A stretch of DNA of 64,000 nt, from positions 558,001 to 622,000 of the forward strand of contig JACEUQ010000001.1 in the NCBI GenBank assembly GCA_024998815.1, written 5' to 3'. Source of the stretch: Opitutus sp. (GTDB lineage: Bacteria > Verrucomicrobiota > Verrucomicrobiia > Opitutales > Opitutaceae). The notes beneath the pieces were generated by a model. That model was not told the origin of the DNA, searched no databases, and saw nothing but the letters and a program-made list of their open reading frames with translations. Below are positions 56,325-64,000 of the stretch, piece after piece. The stretch's first letter is position 1. Each line of letters starts with the position of its first letter. Both the position numbers and the translations under genes were made by a program.

Positions 56325-58289
56325 ATGAACACGCTTCCTGCCGTTTCGGCCCTGGCACCTCATTCGCCCCGTCTGCTGGACGGCATTCGCGGTCCCGCCG
56401 ACGTCAAGGCCCTTGCGCCCGAGCAGCTCGCCCAGCTCGCCGCTGAACTGCGCAGTGAGATCATCGCGGTCACCTCCAACAGGGGCGGCCATGTCGGCCC
56501 TAATCTGGGCGTCGTCGAGCTGAGCATCGCGTTGCACCGGGTATTCACCACGCCTGACGACCAATTTGTTTTCGACGTCTCCCACCAGGGCTATGTCCAC
56601 AAACTGCTCACCGGACGCGGCGGTGATTTTTTTAAAAATTTGCGCACGACGGGTGGCGCCAGTGGGTTTCTTTACCGCGCCGAGAGTCCACATGACTCTT
56701 TCGGTGCGGGCCATGCCGGCACCGCGCTCTCCGCAGCGTTGGGCATGGCCACTGCGCGCGATTTGCGCGGCTCCAGTGAGCATGTGGTCGCATTGTGCGG
56801 TGACGCGGCGTTTACCTGCGGAATCACCATGGAGGCGCTCAACAACGTGGTGAGCTCGACCAAGCGCCTGGTCGTTATCCTCAACGACAACGAGTGGTCG
56901 ATCGCCAAGAATGTCGGTGCGCTTTCCAAGTACCTTAACCGCCTCTCCACCCACCCGACCTACAACAAGGTTCATCACGATTTGGAGAAGTTTTTCACCG
57001 GCCTGCCCGGCGGCGTGGACATGCACCGCATGTGGGTAAAGTGGAAGCGCGAGACTAAGGACTTCATCGTCGAGTCTTCGCTGTTTGAAAAATTCGGCCT
57101 GCGTTACCTAGGGCCGATCGACGGCCACAACATCGACGAGTTGGTCAAAAACCTGGAGTTCGCCAAACAGAGCGACACGCCGGTGATCCTGCACGTGCTC
57201 ACTAAGAAGGGCAAAGGCCTCGACGCCGCCATCGCCCATCCGGAGAAATTCCATGGCGCCAGCCCCTACGATCCGCTGACCGGGGAGAGCCTCAAACCCT
57301 CGGTTGCCCCCGCCACGCCGCCCGCTCCCAATTATCAGGATGTCATGGGCAAGGCCCTGGTGCGTTTCGCCCAGGCCGATCCGCTGATCGTCGGCATCAC
57401 CGGTGCCATGCCGAGCGGCACCGGGTTGTCGCACCTCGCCACGGCGTGCCCGAAGCAGTTTTTTGACGTCGGCATCGCCGAGGAACACGCGGTGTTGTTC
57501 GCCGCCGGTCTGGCGACCAAGGGCATCAAACCGGTGGTGGCGATTTACTCCACGTTTATGCAGCGCGGTTACGACCAGATTATCCACGACGTCGCGCTAC
57601 AAAACCTGCCCGTGACCTTTTGTATGGACCGCGCCGGCCTTTCGCCCAACGACGGCCCGACCCATCACGGCCTTTTCGACCTCGCCTACCTGCGCCCCGT
57701 GCCCAACGCCACGATCATGCAGCCCAAGGACGAGGACGAGCTCGTGGACATGTTGCACACCAGTTTACACCTGCCCGGGCCCGGCTTCATCCGCTACCCG
57801 CGCGGGGCCAGTATCGGGGTTAAAATCAAAACTCAGCCCGCCCTGCTTCCGGTGGGCCAAGCCGAGTTATTAAAGCCCGGTTCCAATATCATGATTTGGG
57901 CGTTGGGCAGTATGGTGCACGATGCGCTAAAACTTGCTGCCCGGATAGAAGCAGCCGAGGGGCTCTCGGTGGGCGTGGTCAACGCCCGCTTCGTCAAACC
58001 CCTGGACCGCACGCTCCTGCTCAGCCACGCGGCCTGTATTCCACTGATCGTTACGATGGAGGATCACGTCCTGGCGGGTGGCTTTGGCAGCGCGGTTCTG
58101 GAGGCGCTGCAAGACGCCGACTGTCCTGCGGCGGTCGAACGCATCGGCTGGCCGGACAGCTTTGTCGAGCACGGCACAAACCAGGAAATCTTGCGGGCTG
58201 CCTACGGGCTTGCGCCCGACGATATTTACCGGCGCGTGCTGGACCGCTGGCGCAATCAAGCGGCGAGCCGTCTTGATGCCAGCGCCTGA
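56325..58289 (+). CDS. dxs: 1-deoxy-D-xylulose-5-phosphate synthase
   Basis: 654 aa from the ATG at 56325 (MNTLPAVSALAPHSPRLLDGI); an upstream start would overlap xseB. First enzyme of the MEP isoprenoid pathway, joining pyruvate and glyceraldehyde-3-phosphate with thiamine diphosphate. Signs: GHVGPNLGVVELSIALHRVF, FDVSHQGYVHKLLTGR, the ThDP-binding GDAAFTCGITMEALNNV, IAEEHAVLFAAGLA, and GPTHHGLFDLAYLR. The usual GHSSTS box reads GHAGTA. Likely in an operon with xseB. Confidence 0.95.
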   Translation: MNTLPAVSALAPHSPRLLDGIRGPADVKALAPEQLAQLAAELRSEIIAVTSNRGGHVGPNLGVVELSIALHRVFTTPDDQFVFDVSHQGYVHKLLTGRGGDFFKNLRTTGGASGFLYRAESPHDSFGAGHAGTALSAALGMATARDLRGSSEHVVALCGDAAFTCGITMEALNNVVSSTKRLVVILNDNEWSIAKNVGALSKYLNRLSTHPTYNKVHHDLEKFFTGLPGGVDMHRMWVKWKRETKDFIVESSLFEKFGLRYLGPIDGHNIDELVKNLEFAKQSDTPVILHVLTKKGKGLDAAIAHPEKFHGASPYDPLTGESLKPSVAPATPPAPNYQDVMGKALVRFAQADPLIVGITGAMPSGTGLSHLATACPKQFFDVGIAEEHAVLFAAGLATKGIKPVVAIYSTFMQRGYDQIIHDVALQNLPVTFCMDRAGLSPNDGPTHHGLFDLAYLRPVPNATIMQPKDEDELVDMLHTSLHLPGPGFIRYPRGASIGVKIKTQPALLPVGQAELLKPGSNIMIWALGSMVHDALKLAARIEAAEGLSVGVVNARFVKPLDRTLLLSHAACIPLIVTMEDHVLAGGFGSAVLEALQDADCPAAVERIGWPDSFVEHGTNQEILRAAYGLAPDDIYRRVLDRWRNQAASRLDASA

Positions 58290-58386
58290 GTGTAACCAAA
58301 GTCTGCGTACGTCCGGCGTTTTCCGGCGTCCGTTGCGGGAAGTTTGCGTTTTGGTGGAGGCCTGTTTGCGTGCGGGGCCAATTCTT

Positions 58387-58833
58387 ATGATCAACGCCTT
58401 CGCTCCCAATCTCACTCAACATGCCCCGCGTAGTGCCCGCGTCCGCCTTGGCGGCTACGCCCACTTGCCACGCCTGCTCGACAAGGCCCGCGCAGTGCTC
58501 GCCGGCACTGGCGGCGAATATCACTACAACTGTTCGCTCGACCGGCGCTTCTTCGATTTCACCGGCATTGACCACGAGGCCATGCTGGCCGCCATCAAGA
58601 GCGGACTTACCGACTCCCAGATGCTCGCCTGGGTTAATGAAAAAGCCCGTAAATCCCCGGTCGAAGTCGTCGCCTGGTCGGCTTGGCTTGAGCAGAATGG
58701 GCCTGGTTCGGCGGATATGCACATGTGGATGGCTGGTCGCATCACGGAAACCGCCCCGGGTCGTGAGGACATCAAGACCTTCTTCGAGCTGCTCGATCTG
58801 GACGATTACGTCAGCTTCGGCGGCAAAGCCTAA
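58387..58833 (+). CDS. DUF5069 protein
   Basis: 148 aa, cytoplasmic, no signal. Matches the DUF5069 outline: RLGGYAHLPRLLDKARAVLAGTGGEYHYNCSLDRRFFDFTGI, followed by a helical end. The function of the family is not known to me. 97 bp after dxs on the same strand. Start chosen at 58387 (MINAFAPN); earlier in-frame codons lie inside dxs. Confidence 0.85.
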   Translation: MINAFAPNLTQHAPRSARVRLGGYAHLPRLLDKARAVLAGTGGEYHYNCSLDRRFFDFTGIDHEAMLAAIKSGLTDSQMLAWVNEKARKSPVEVVAWSAWLEQNGPGSADMHMWMAGRITETAPGREDIKTFFELLDLDDYVSFGGKA

Positions 58834-58856
58834 GAGCTCCTTAAAATACTGCGCTG

Positions 58857-59166
58857 CTATCGCCGGAAACTCCCGGTGAGAGTAGCTGCGGCGAGCAACA
58901 GGATGGGTGGGTAGCTATCGGCACGACGTTCATAGCGAACTCGAAGACGGCGAAAGCGAATAACCCAACTGATCGTCCGCTCAATCACCCATCGATTTCG
59001 GCCAAGACGCTCTGAGCTCTCGATGCCGCTTCGGATTATCCGAGGCACACTCCCATGTTTTCCCGGTTCGCGCCGGTTACCAGCGGAGTCATAGCCCTTG
59101 TCGGCATCAAGCTTTCTGGAATGACGACAAGGGCGATCAGGCGGACCATGAATTGAAGTGATTTTT
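58857..59166 (-). pseudogene. 3' remnant of an IS5-family transposase
   Basis: Reading the minus strand from about 59166 gives DADKGYDSAGN, then IESSERLGRNRWVIERTISWVIRFRRLRVRYERRAD and a stop at 58857, the last ~100 residues of an IS5-type DDE transposase (family VVERTLSWLNRYRRLxxRYER). The Asp and Glu regions are present but the N-terminal two thirds are missing and an in-frame stop lies just upstream. It fills most of the 358-bp gap between DUF5069 and resC, next to the resC stop. No terminal repeats are seen. Confidence 0.85.
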
Positions 59167-59191
59167 TTCTATCGTATCAGAGGGCTGGGCT

Positions 59192-61042
59192 CTAGCGCAG
59201 CAACGCGGCGCTGCGCCATTGGGCTTTTGGGATGTACGCCATGCTAATCAAGATGAGCTGGGAGGCGACAAACACCACCAGGGCAACGAAGGCCTGATCC
59301 ATGAAGCCGTAACTGTGCAGGCCGACGCCGAGCATGTTCGTGCCAAACCAGCTCCAACTGGTGACGATGTTGCCAAAAATCGCCAGGGCCATGATCCCGC
59401 GGGTACGAGCCAGACCGCCCCAGCGCGCGTGCAGGATGATGGCGTTCCAAATCACGATGATCAGCGCGCCGTTTTCCTTCGGATCCCAGCCCCAGAAGCG
59501 CCCCCAAGACTGGTCAGCCCAGATTCCGCCCAGGATCGTTCCCACCAGGCTGAACAGGGTGGCAAAACAGGTGATGCCGTAGACCATCCGGTTCAGCGAA
59601 TCGGCCGTGGCCTGATCAAGCGAGCGGGTGAACACACCGCGCCCCACGTAAATGATCGCCAGGAACCCGGCCAGATAAGTGGCCGAGTAGCCGATGGTGA
59701 TCACCACGACGTGCGTGGCCAACCAGAAGTTGGAATCGAGCACCGCGCGCATCATTTCCAGTGTGTCGCCAGTGAGCGAGAGGTGATGGGCGATTACCAG
59801 GGTGCAAAACCCGGTGAGCGCCGCCGCCACCGAACCGATGCCGTTGCGGAAGATTTTCTCCAAAATCAGGCAAAGCCCTACGCTGCCCCAACCCACGAAC
59901 AGCGCCGAAGAATACAGGTTGGTCACGGGCGGACGGCCCTCGATCCACATGCGCAAAAGGATGCCCGTGGTCGTAGCCACCCAAGCCAGCAACACCAAGT
60001 AATACGCGCTGCGCTGCAGGGCATCGGGCCACTTCAGCCACGAGAAGACCGCCAGCAAGAAGGCCAGCACGTAGAGCGTCATGCTGGTGTAAAACGGCTC
60101 GGCTTGGTTAAAGCGCACCTCGGCGTCGGTCTTTTTTAAAACATCCGCGTACGAGCTTTCGGCCTCGGCGCGCTGCTTGGCGAGCAGGGTGTTAAACTGC
60201 TCGGCGTTCTGTTGGGTCCACGTGCGCTGCAGCCCGGCGAAGGTCAGCGCGTGGACGTTAACTGAAGTGTTTTTGAACGTGCCGAGGAGCGCTTGGCCGG
60301 CCTTCGACCAGTGCGTGTCGGCGGCACCCGCTGCGGGCGGCACCACTAGCAGGCTGCCGATTTGGTCCATGCGCAGGAATTTGGATCCCATTTGCATAAC
60401 GAAACTGGCCAGTTCGGGGTTGGTCGACTTGCCGGTTTCACGACTCCGCACCGCCTCGATTCCCGCCTCAAGGTTGTCTTGCAGGCGCAGCAGTTCAGCG
60501 AGGAAATCCGAGCCGTCGGGCATGACCACGCTGTGTTTGAGCTGCTGGTAAAAGATGACGTGGTTGCGCAGGTTGACCACCGCGCGCTGGTACGGGGTGC
60601 GCACCGCTGACTCGACGCCCTCGGCCAGTCCGGCTTGGCGATCGAGCTCTTCGAGTTTGGGTGTTAGCTGGCGGTAGGAAAAACGCTTCTTGCCGTCACC
60701 GTCTTCGATCTTGAGGCCGAAGACATCGAGCAGGCCGGGGTTGACGATTTCAAAGTGCTGGTAGGTGTCGGCACGATCCGGGCGGAAAAACACGTCGAGC
60801 AACCAGGCCGAGGGCGTGAGGCTGGTGCCGTCGGGGGTGACGACCCGCTGGCGGCCTTGGAGGAGCAGCAGGGTGTTGCGCGCGACGCTGTCGAGCGGCT
60901 TGGTGCGGCCATTGGCGACAACGGGAATGCGGCCAAAGCCGTCGAGGTTGAAGTCTGATTTGGTCGGCCGCAGTAGCGGGCTGGCGAGGTAAAGCGCACC
61001 GAGCAGGAGAACGAGAGCAGGAATGAGGCGTTTGAAGGACAT
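59192..61042 (-). CDS. resC: Cytochrome c biogenesis protein ResC/CcsA
   Basis: 616 aa. Inner-membrane haem handling protein of the system II (Ccs) pathway, which brings haem to apocytochrome c outside the membrane together with ResB/Ccs1. About 8-9 membrane segments in the C-terminal half and the haem-binding WWD motif GGIWADQSWGRFWGWDPKEN. Conserved His residues are in IAHHLSLTG, THVVVITIGY and GLHSYGF. The N-terminal ~320 residues form a large extracytoplasmic domain, as in fused-type CcsA. resB lies upstream on the strand, separated by the inserted GxxExxY cassette. Confidence 0.95.
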   Translation of the reverse strand: MSFKRLIPALVLLLGALYLASPLLRPTKSDFNLDGFGRIPVVANGRTKPLDSVARNTLLLLQGRQRVVTPDGTSLTPSAWLLDVFFRPDRADTYQHFEIVNPGLLDVFGLKIEDGDGKKRFSYRQLTPKLEELDRQAGLAEGVESAVRTPYQRAVVNLRNHVIFYQQLKHSVVMPDGSDFLAELLRLQDNLEAGIEAVRSRETGKSTNPELASFVMQMGSKFLRMDQIGSLLVVPPAAGAADTHWSKAGQALLGTFKNTSVNVHALTFAGLQRTWTQQNAEQFNTLLAKQRAEAESSYADVLKKTDAEVRFNQAEPFYTSMTLYVLAFLLAVFSWLKWPDALQRSAYYLVLLAWVATTTGILLRMWIEGRPPVTNLYSSALFVGWGSVGLCLILEKIFRNGIGSVAAALTGFCTLVIAHHLSLTGDTLEMMRAVLDSNFWLATHVVVITIGYSATYLAGFLAIIYVGRGVFTRSLDQATADSLNRMVYGITCFATLFSLVGTILGGIWADQSWGRFWGWDPKENGALIIVIWNAIILHARWGGLARTRGIMALAIFGNIVTSWSWFGTNMLGVGLHSYGFMDQAFVALVVFVASQLILISMAYIPKAQWRSAALLR

Positions 61043-61066
61043 CGGGACGGGTGGAGAGAAACTGAT

Positions 61067-61098
61067 TTTTTAACGCAAAGATCGCAAAGGACGCAAAG
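61067..61098. repeat. Left 32-bp terminal inverted repeat of the GxxExxY cassette
   Basis: Five T followed by AACGCAAAG, ATCGCAAAG and GACGCAAAG. Exact reverse complement of 61517-61548. The same 5+9+9+9 layout is found in the hairpin arms at 38257-38336. Confidence 0.95.
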
Positions 61099-61108
61099 TA
61101 GAGAGGCC

Positions 61109-61513
61109 TTAGGGTTGGTCGGCACCCTTTAGTATGATCCGCGCCATACCGTTTTTAATGGTGGCTTCATGGAAGTTGAAGATGAGTCCAATGGGCGCGT
61201 TGAGAAGTCGCATGTAGCTTAGGAGTTGGGCACGGTGGACGGGCAGGATTTTTTCCACGACTTTGTTTTCGACGATGACACAGCCTTCGGCGTAAACATC
61301 CAGACGTAGGGGTTCTTCAAAAATGAAGCCTTTGTATTCAATCGGAACGACCAATTGGCTGACTGCAGTGATCCCGCGCAGTTGGAGTTCACGCATGAGG
61401 CATTTTTCATAAATGCTCTCGATCAGGCCGGGACCTTTATGCCTGTGAACCTCAATAGCCGCACCGATTATTTCGGAGCTGAGTGCTTGGGCTTTCTGGT
61501 AGTTCGGGTGCAT
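61109..61513 (-). CDS. GxxExxY protein, predicted PD-(D/E)XK nuclease-like
   Basis: 134 aa. The family motif is G29-L-I-E32-S-I-Y35 after an EIIGAAIEVHRHKGPG helix. A PD-(D/E)XK-like core follows: Asp72 in LRLDVYAEG and Glu82-x-Lys84 in CVIVENKVVEKI, then LLSYMRLLNAPIGLIFNF and a final MARIIL. Other members I recall read VIVELKAV at this place. The family often occurs in several copies per genome and its function is not established; a nuclease activity is an inference from the fold. It is the only gene in the inverted-repeat cassette and shares the strand of resB and resC. Confidence 0.9.
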   Translation of the reverse strand: MHPNYQKAQALSSEIIGAAIEVHRHKGPGLIESIYEKCLMRELQLRGITAVSQLVVPIEYKGFIFEEPLRLDVYAEGCVIVENKVVEKILPVHRAQLLSYMRLLNAPIGLIFNFHEATIKNGMARIILKGADQP

Positions 61514-61516
61514 GGC

Positions 61517-61548
61517 CTTTGCGTCCTTTGCGATCTTTGCGTTAAAAA
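61517..61548. repeat. Right 32-bp terminal inverted repeat of the GxxExxY cassette
   Basis: Exact reverse complement of 61067-61098. On the minus strand it ends 3 bp before the ATG of the GxxExxY gene, so it must contain or replace that gene's ribosome-binding region (a GCAAAGG tail is visible). Confidence 0.95.
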
Positions 61549-61561
61549 TGCCGTTCTTTCC

Positions 61562-62722
61562 TCAGGCGGTTTTGCGGCGCTTGTTGGCGAAGGCGAAGAG
61601 GTGGATGCTGAATTGGACGCTTAGGCCCAGGCCCATCAGGATGCAGGCAATGTAGGGGAGCAGCCAGCTGGGGTTGCGCACCACTTGGAGGATCGTGGTG
61701 GTGTCGTTGTTATCAAACCCCGCCTGATAAAAGGTCAGGCCGTCGTAGCGCAGCGGGTTGTTCATGTAGATGAGCGTCTCGCGGTCGGTGCTGCCGTCGG
61801 CAGAGTGCAGGCGCACTTTGCTGGCGAAGTTCTTGGGGATCTCGGTGCCCATGTAGCGGTCATGGGAAAATTTCAGCAGGGTGAGCGAGTAGGGCTTGTA
61901 GGCGCGGGTGGGGCGCAGCGCCATGCGGAAGGTCCGGCCGGCGTAGTCAAAGACCTGCGGCTGTGCCAGCATGCTCGAAACCACCCAGGTGCCCAGCGAG
62001 GCGTTGCCCGGGCCGATCAACTCAACGACCGCCGTGGGCAGGTTGCGCTCGTTCTGCTTATAGGTCATCGCCATCGGCATAACCACCAGCTTGGCCCCGA
62101 TGTCGCGGGTGGCCGGCGGGGGCGTGCTGACGTTGCCCAATTGTTCGCGCATCTGAATCGTTGCATTCGGGTAGTAGCTGCGGGAGACCACTCGGAAGGG
62201 CAGGCGCTCGTGCTGGATCGGCTCGTTTTTAAGCAGGTGTTCGGCGGGGATGGCGACCACTTGGTCCCACTGCGGATCGGTGACGTCGGTGATGGCCAGC
62301 TCGTTGTCACGGTAGCTTTCCGAGTAGTTGCGCGTCTGACCTTGATCGAGGCGCAGCTGGAACTCTTCCTGCCACAGGCCGGTGAGCAGTTCGCCCACGA
62401 GCAAAATGATCAGGCCGGCGTGGGTGAGGAAAATACCGGATTTTTTCCAGCTAAACTTGAATCGGTACAGGTGCGAGGCGACCAGGTTGAGCAGGAGCAG
62501 GCCGCCGATGAAGTAGCCGCCCGGAAACACCGGCACGGGGAAACCTTTGATGTCCCAGAGCACAAAAAAGGTGCGGAAATATTTCTCCTGCACCGCCCAA
62601 ATGCCCAGGTTCACTTGGTCGAGGGTGGCCGCGAAGATCAGCACGATCGACAGCGCCAGCAGGACGACCGTCACTTGCAACGAGGTGAAAAACTTCACGA
62701 ACGAATTCCAGATGTCGCACAT
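61562..62722 (-). CDS. resB: Cytochrome c biogenesis protein ResB/Ccs1
   Basis: 386 aa. Partner of ResC in system II cytochrome c maturation. Three N-terminal membrane segments (LQVTVVLLALSIVLIFAATL; YFIGGLLLLNLVASHL; IFLTHAGLIILLVGELLTG), a large extracytoplasmic domain with YNPLRYDGLTFYQAGF-like NNPLRYDGLTFYQAGFD, and a last segment near the end (LPYIACILMGLGLSVQF). The LDQVNLGIWAVQEKYF stretch fits the family. 3 bp separate it from the probable lipoprotein gene upstream. Confidence 0.94.
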   Translation of the reverse strand: MCDIWNSFVKFFTSLQVTVVLLALSIVLIFAATLDQVNLGIWAVQEKYFRTFFVLWDIKGFPVPVFPGGYFIGGLLLLNLVASHLYRFKFSWKKSGIFLTHAGLIILLVGELLTGLWQEEFQLRLDQGQTRNYSESYRDNELAITDVTDPQWDQVVAIPAEHLLKNEPIQHERLPFRVVSRSYYPNATIQMREQLGNVSTPPPATRDIGAKLVVMPMAMTYKQNERNLPTAVVELIGPGNASLGTWVVSSMLAQPQVFDYAGRTFRMALRPTRAYKPYSLTLLKFSHDRYMGTEIPKNFASKVRLHSADGSTDRETLIYMNNPLRYDGLTFYQAGFDNNDTTTILQVVRNPSWLLPYIACILMGLGLSVQFSIHLFAFANKRRKTA

Positions 62723-62725
62723 GGC

Positions 62726-63418
62726 TCAGTTGGTTTTGAGGGTTTGAAGAAAGCCGATGAAGTCGGTTTTTTTGGCGGCCACAAAGGCGTCGGGACCGGT
62801 TAACTTAAAGAACCAGGTCGAGCCCTTGACCGGCACGATGGCGCCGAGGACGCGTTTGCGCTCGGGGGCCTCGGGGCCGACGAGTTCGACCAGTTCCACG
62901 TGAAGGGTGTTGATGTCGAGGTGGGTCAAGGTGCTGTGCAAGGCTGCGGCATCGACGGGGGCGAGTTGGAGCTGGCCGCGCCAGCGGTTCACGTTGGCGA
63001 GCAGGCCGCCGACGTCGCCGGGGAATGCGGTGACGGCGAGTTCAGCCTGTTCGCCGGCCGAGGCGCCTGTGAGGATGAAGGTGGCCTTGCGCATGGCGGA
63101 GGCGGGGCGGGTTTGCCAGGCGGCGGGGGCAGTCCACGAGAGATCGGCGCCGCTGGCGGTGGGGACGGCCGTGGAGGCCATGTCGGTGCCGCCGGGAGCG
63201 GTGGCAGGGCCGGAGCCGGGAGCCGGGGCAGCACTGGAGTTAACCGGCGGAATGCCCAGGCCGGCGTGGGGATCGTTCGCCGGCGCGGGAGTGGCGGCAG
63301 CTGCAGGGGGGCCGGCCTCCTTGGGGGTTTTATAGGTGACGATCTTGGCTTCGCGGCAGGCCGGGGCGGTCAGGAGCACCACGCAGACCGGTATAAAGTG
63401 GAGGAGACGTGACGACAT
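62726..63418 (-). CDS. Probable lipoprotein, cytochrome-biogenesis operon
   Basis: 230 aa from the ATG at 63418 (MSSRLLHFIPVCVVLL), which gives a signal peptide ending in LLTAPAC, a weak lipobox; a start 31 codons upstream is less likely. An Ala/Pro/Gly-rich linker (about 35-90) leads to a C-terminal domain of about 140 residues (LSWTAPAAWQTRPASAMRKATFIL, LLANVNRWRGQLQLAPVD, STWFFKLTGPDAFVAAKK) of the kind seen in small exported proteins of this phylum. Function unknown. It heads the resB-resC operon with a 3-bp gap. Confidence 0.78.
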   Translation of the reverse strand: MSSRLLHFIPVCVVLLTAPACREAKIVTYKTPKEAGPPAAAATPAPANDPHAGLGIPPVNSSAAPAPGSGPATAPGGTDMASTAVPTASGADLSWTAPAAWQTRPASAMRKATFILTGASAGEQAELAVTAFPGDVGGLLANVNRWRGQLQLAPVDAAALHSTLTHLDINTLHVELVELVGPEAPERKRVLGAIVPVKGSTWFFKLTGPDAFVAAKKTDFIGFLQTLKTN

Positions 63419-63522
63419 AAGTATCGCGATTCCGATAGGCGTTAAAAAAACTGCAACCCAAACTGGTCGGATATTTTTCCCCAGCCTTGAGCTTTGCAGG
63501 TGGAGCCGCACAGTCGGCCGCC

Positions 63523-64000
63523 ATGCAATTGTTACCCCTAGGAGATTGCGCCATTTTGGTGGTGCTCACAGCGAAAACCCATGCCGCCGCGTTGGATGCG
63601 GTTGAGCGTTTGGCTTGGGCCTTGAATAACGACCCGCTTGTGGGTGTTTCCGACATCGTGCCTGCGTACACCACGGTGGTGGTGCATTATGATCCGGTTA
63701 AAGTGCCCCCCGGGCAGGGCGCCCCCTTTGAACGAGTGGAACGGTGGATCCAGGCCGCGCCCTCCGTGCCCTTGGCGACCAAACGACCGGCTGCGCGCGA
63801 GGTGGTCATTCCCGTGTGTTATGGCGGCGAATACGGGCCGGATTTGGCGGGCGTGGCGCAACATACCCGGTTAACCGAAGACGAGGTCATCCGGCTCCAC
63901 TCCAAGGGCGTTTACCGGGTCGCTGCGGTGGGCTTTTCGCCCGGTTTTCCCTACCTGTTGGGCATGGCCCAAAAACTGGCGACGCCACGTTTGCCCACGC
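63523..64000 (+). CDS. pxpB: 5-oxoprolinase subunit PxpB / KipI-type, 3' end cut by window edge
   Basis: 159 codons are visible from the ATG at 63523. LLPLGDCAILV at the start, VVHYDPVKV, VIPVCYGGEYGPDLAGVA and VAAVGFSPGFPYLLGM match the allophanate hydrolase subunit 1 domain (PxpB, formerly KipI/YbgJ). With PxpA and PxpC it opens 5-oxoproline to glutamate using ATP. The partners would lie beyond the edge. Divergent from the lipoprotein gene, sharing a 104-bp spacer. Confidence 0.9.
   Translation, partial: MQLLPLGDCAILVVLTAKTHAAALDAVERLAWALNNDPLVGVSDIVPAYTTVVVHYDPVKVPPGQGAPFERVERWIQAAPSVPLATKRPAAREVVIPVCYGGEYGPDLAGVAQHTRLTEDEVIRLHSKGVYRVAAVGFSPGFPYLLGMAQKLATPRLPT

Larger units (their letters stand above)
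61067..61548. mobile_element. 482-bp GxxExxY cassette bounded by perfect 32-bp inverted repeats
   Basis: Left end 61067-61098 and right end 61517-61548 are exact reverse complements. Each arm is five T and three 9-bp units of the form NNCGCAAAG. Between them is a single gene (61109-61513) whose stop is 10 bp from one arm and whose ATG is 3 bp from the other, so the arm supplies its upstream region. The cassette lies between resB and resC; without it they are 37 bp apart. No target-site duplication is evident beyond T/A runs. No other transposase gene is inside. Confidence 0.85.

Noticed and set aside
61355-61624. 89-codon plus-strand frame overlapping the GxxExxY gene and its right arm
   Set aside because: Entirely antisense to a recognised family member and to the end of resB.

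Overview
The window is a GC-rich chromosomal segment that reads most like a member of the Verrucomicrobiota, probably Opitutaceae. That placement rests on recall of gene styles, not on a search: a DksA-like protein with a long Lys/Ala/Pro tail, an isolated rpsR, a bare GspG-M pseudopilin cluster, DUF5069, GxxExxY and DUF4338 (DruA-type) proteins, start codons often lacking a Shine-Dalgarno, and several kinds of dispersed short-period repeats. Most of the window is housekeeping, with a few accessory insertions.

Layout. 1-7.3 kb (minus strand): lspA (cut by the window edge), a DksA-like gene, ileS, a small gene after clpS, clpS and proS. 7.4-10.7 kb: a 27-bp inverted repeat, a YhaM-like exoribonuclease, an isochorismatase-type hydrolase, a repeat-rich spacer, a metallophosphoesterase and an unknown gene. 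10.9-13.4 kb: arsJ and an ACR3 arsenite permease. 13.4-15.2 kb: a HAD phosphatase and hisC. 15.2-21.2 kb: an exopolysaccharide block (TPR membrane protein, outer-membrane barrel, Wza-like exporter, Wzc-like tyrosine kinase). 21.3-22.7 kb: tsaC/sua5, rpsR and tRNA-Arg(CCT). 22.8-30.6 kb: type II secretion pseudopilins and assembly genes G-H-I-J-K-L-M, then two PilT-family ATPases on the other strand. 30.8-32.6 kb: a decayed ISAs1-type transposase carrying a DruA-like N-terminal domain. 32.7-38.2 kb: a DEAD-box helicase (DEVD variant), a MIP channel divergent from arsR-gapdh, and gltX. 38.5-47.9 kb: a tight ten-gene co-directional run of RDD, zinc-finger, DUF4129, DUF4350, MoxR, DUF58 and SpoIIM proteins. 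47.9-58.8 kb: glnS, smc, a second TPR membrane protein, xseB, dxs and DUF5069. 58.9-63.4 kb: an IS5 remnant, then resC and resB separated by a GxxExxY cassette, then a probable lipoprotein. The right edge holds the start of a PxpB/KipI-type gene.

Functional links. The two halves of the arsenate pathway (GAPDH making 1-arseno-3-phosphoglycerate, ArsJ exporting it) lie 22 kb apart, with ArsR next to the GAPDH half. Four aminoacyl-tRNA synthetases (Ile, Pro, Glu, Gln) are present.

Most notable. A 482-bp unit at 61067-61548 consists of one predicted PD-(D/E)XK-type gene (GxxExxY) bounded by perfect 32-bp inverted repeats, each made of five T and three 9-bp units NNCGCAAAG. It sits exactly between resB and resC; taking it out leaves a normal 37-bp operon spacer. 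A cargo-less hairpin with 32-bp arms of the same design lies at 38257-38336, and a degenerate field of the same units at 9185-9426. Together they look like an autonomous/non-autonomous mobile element family whose mechanism I cannot assign.
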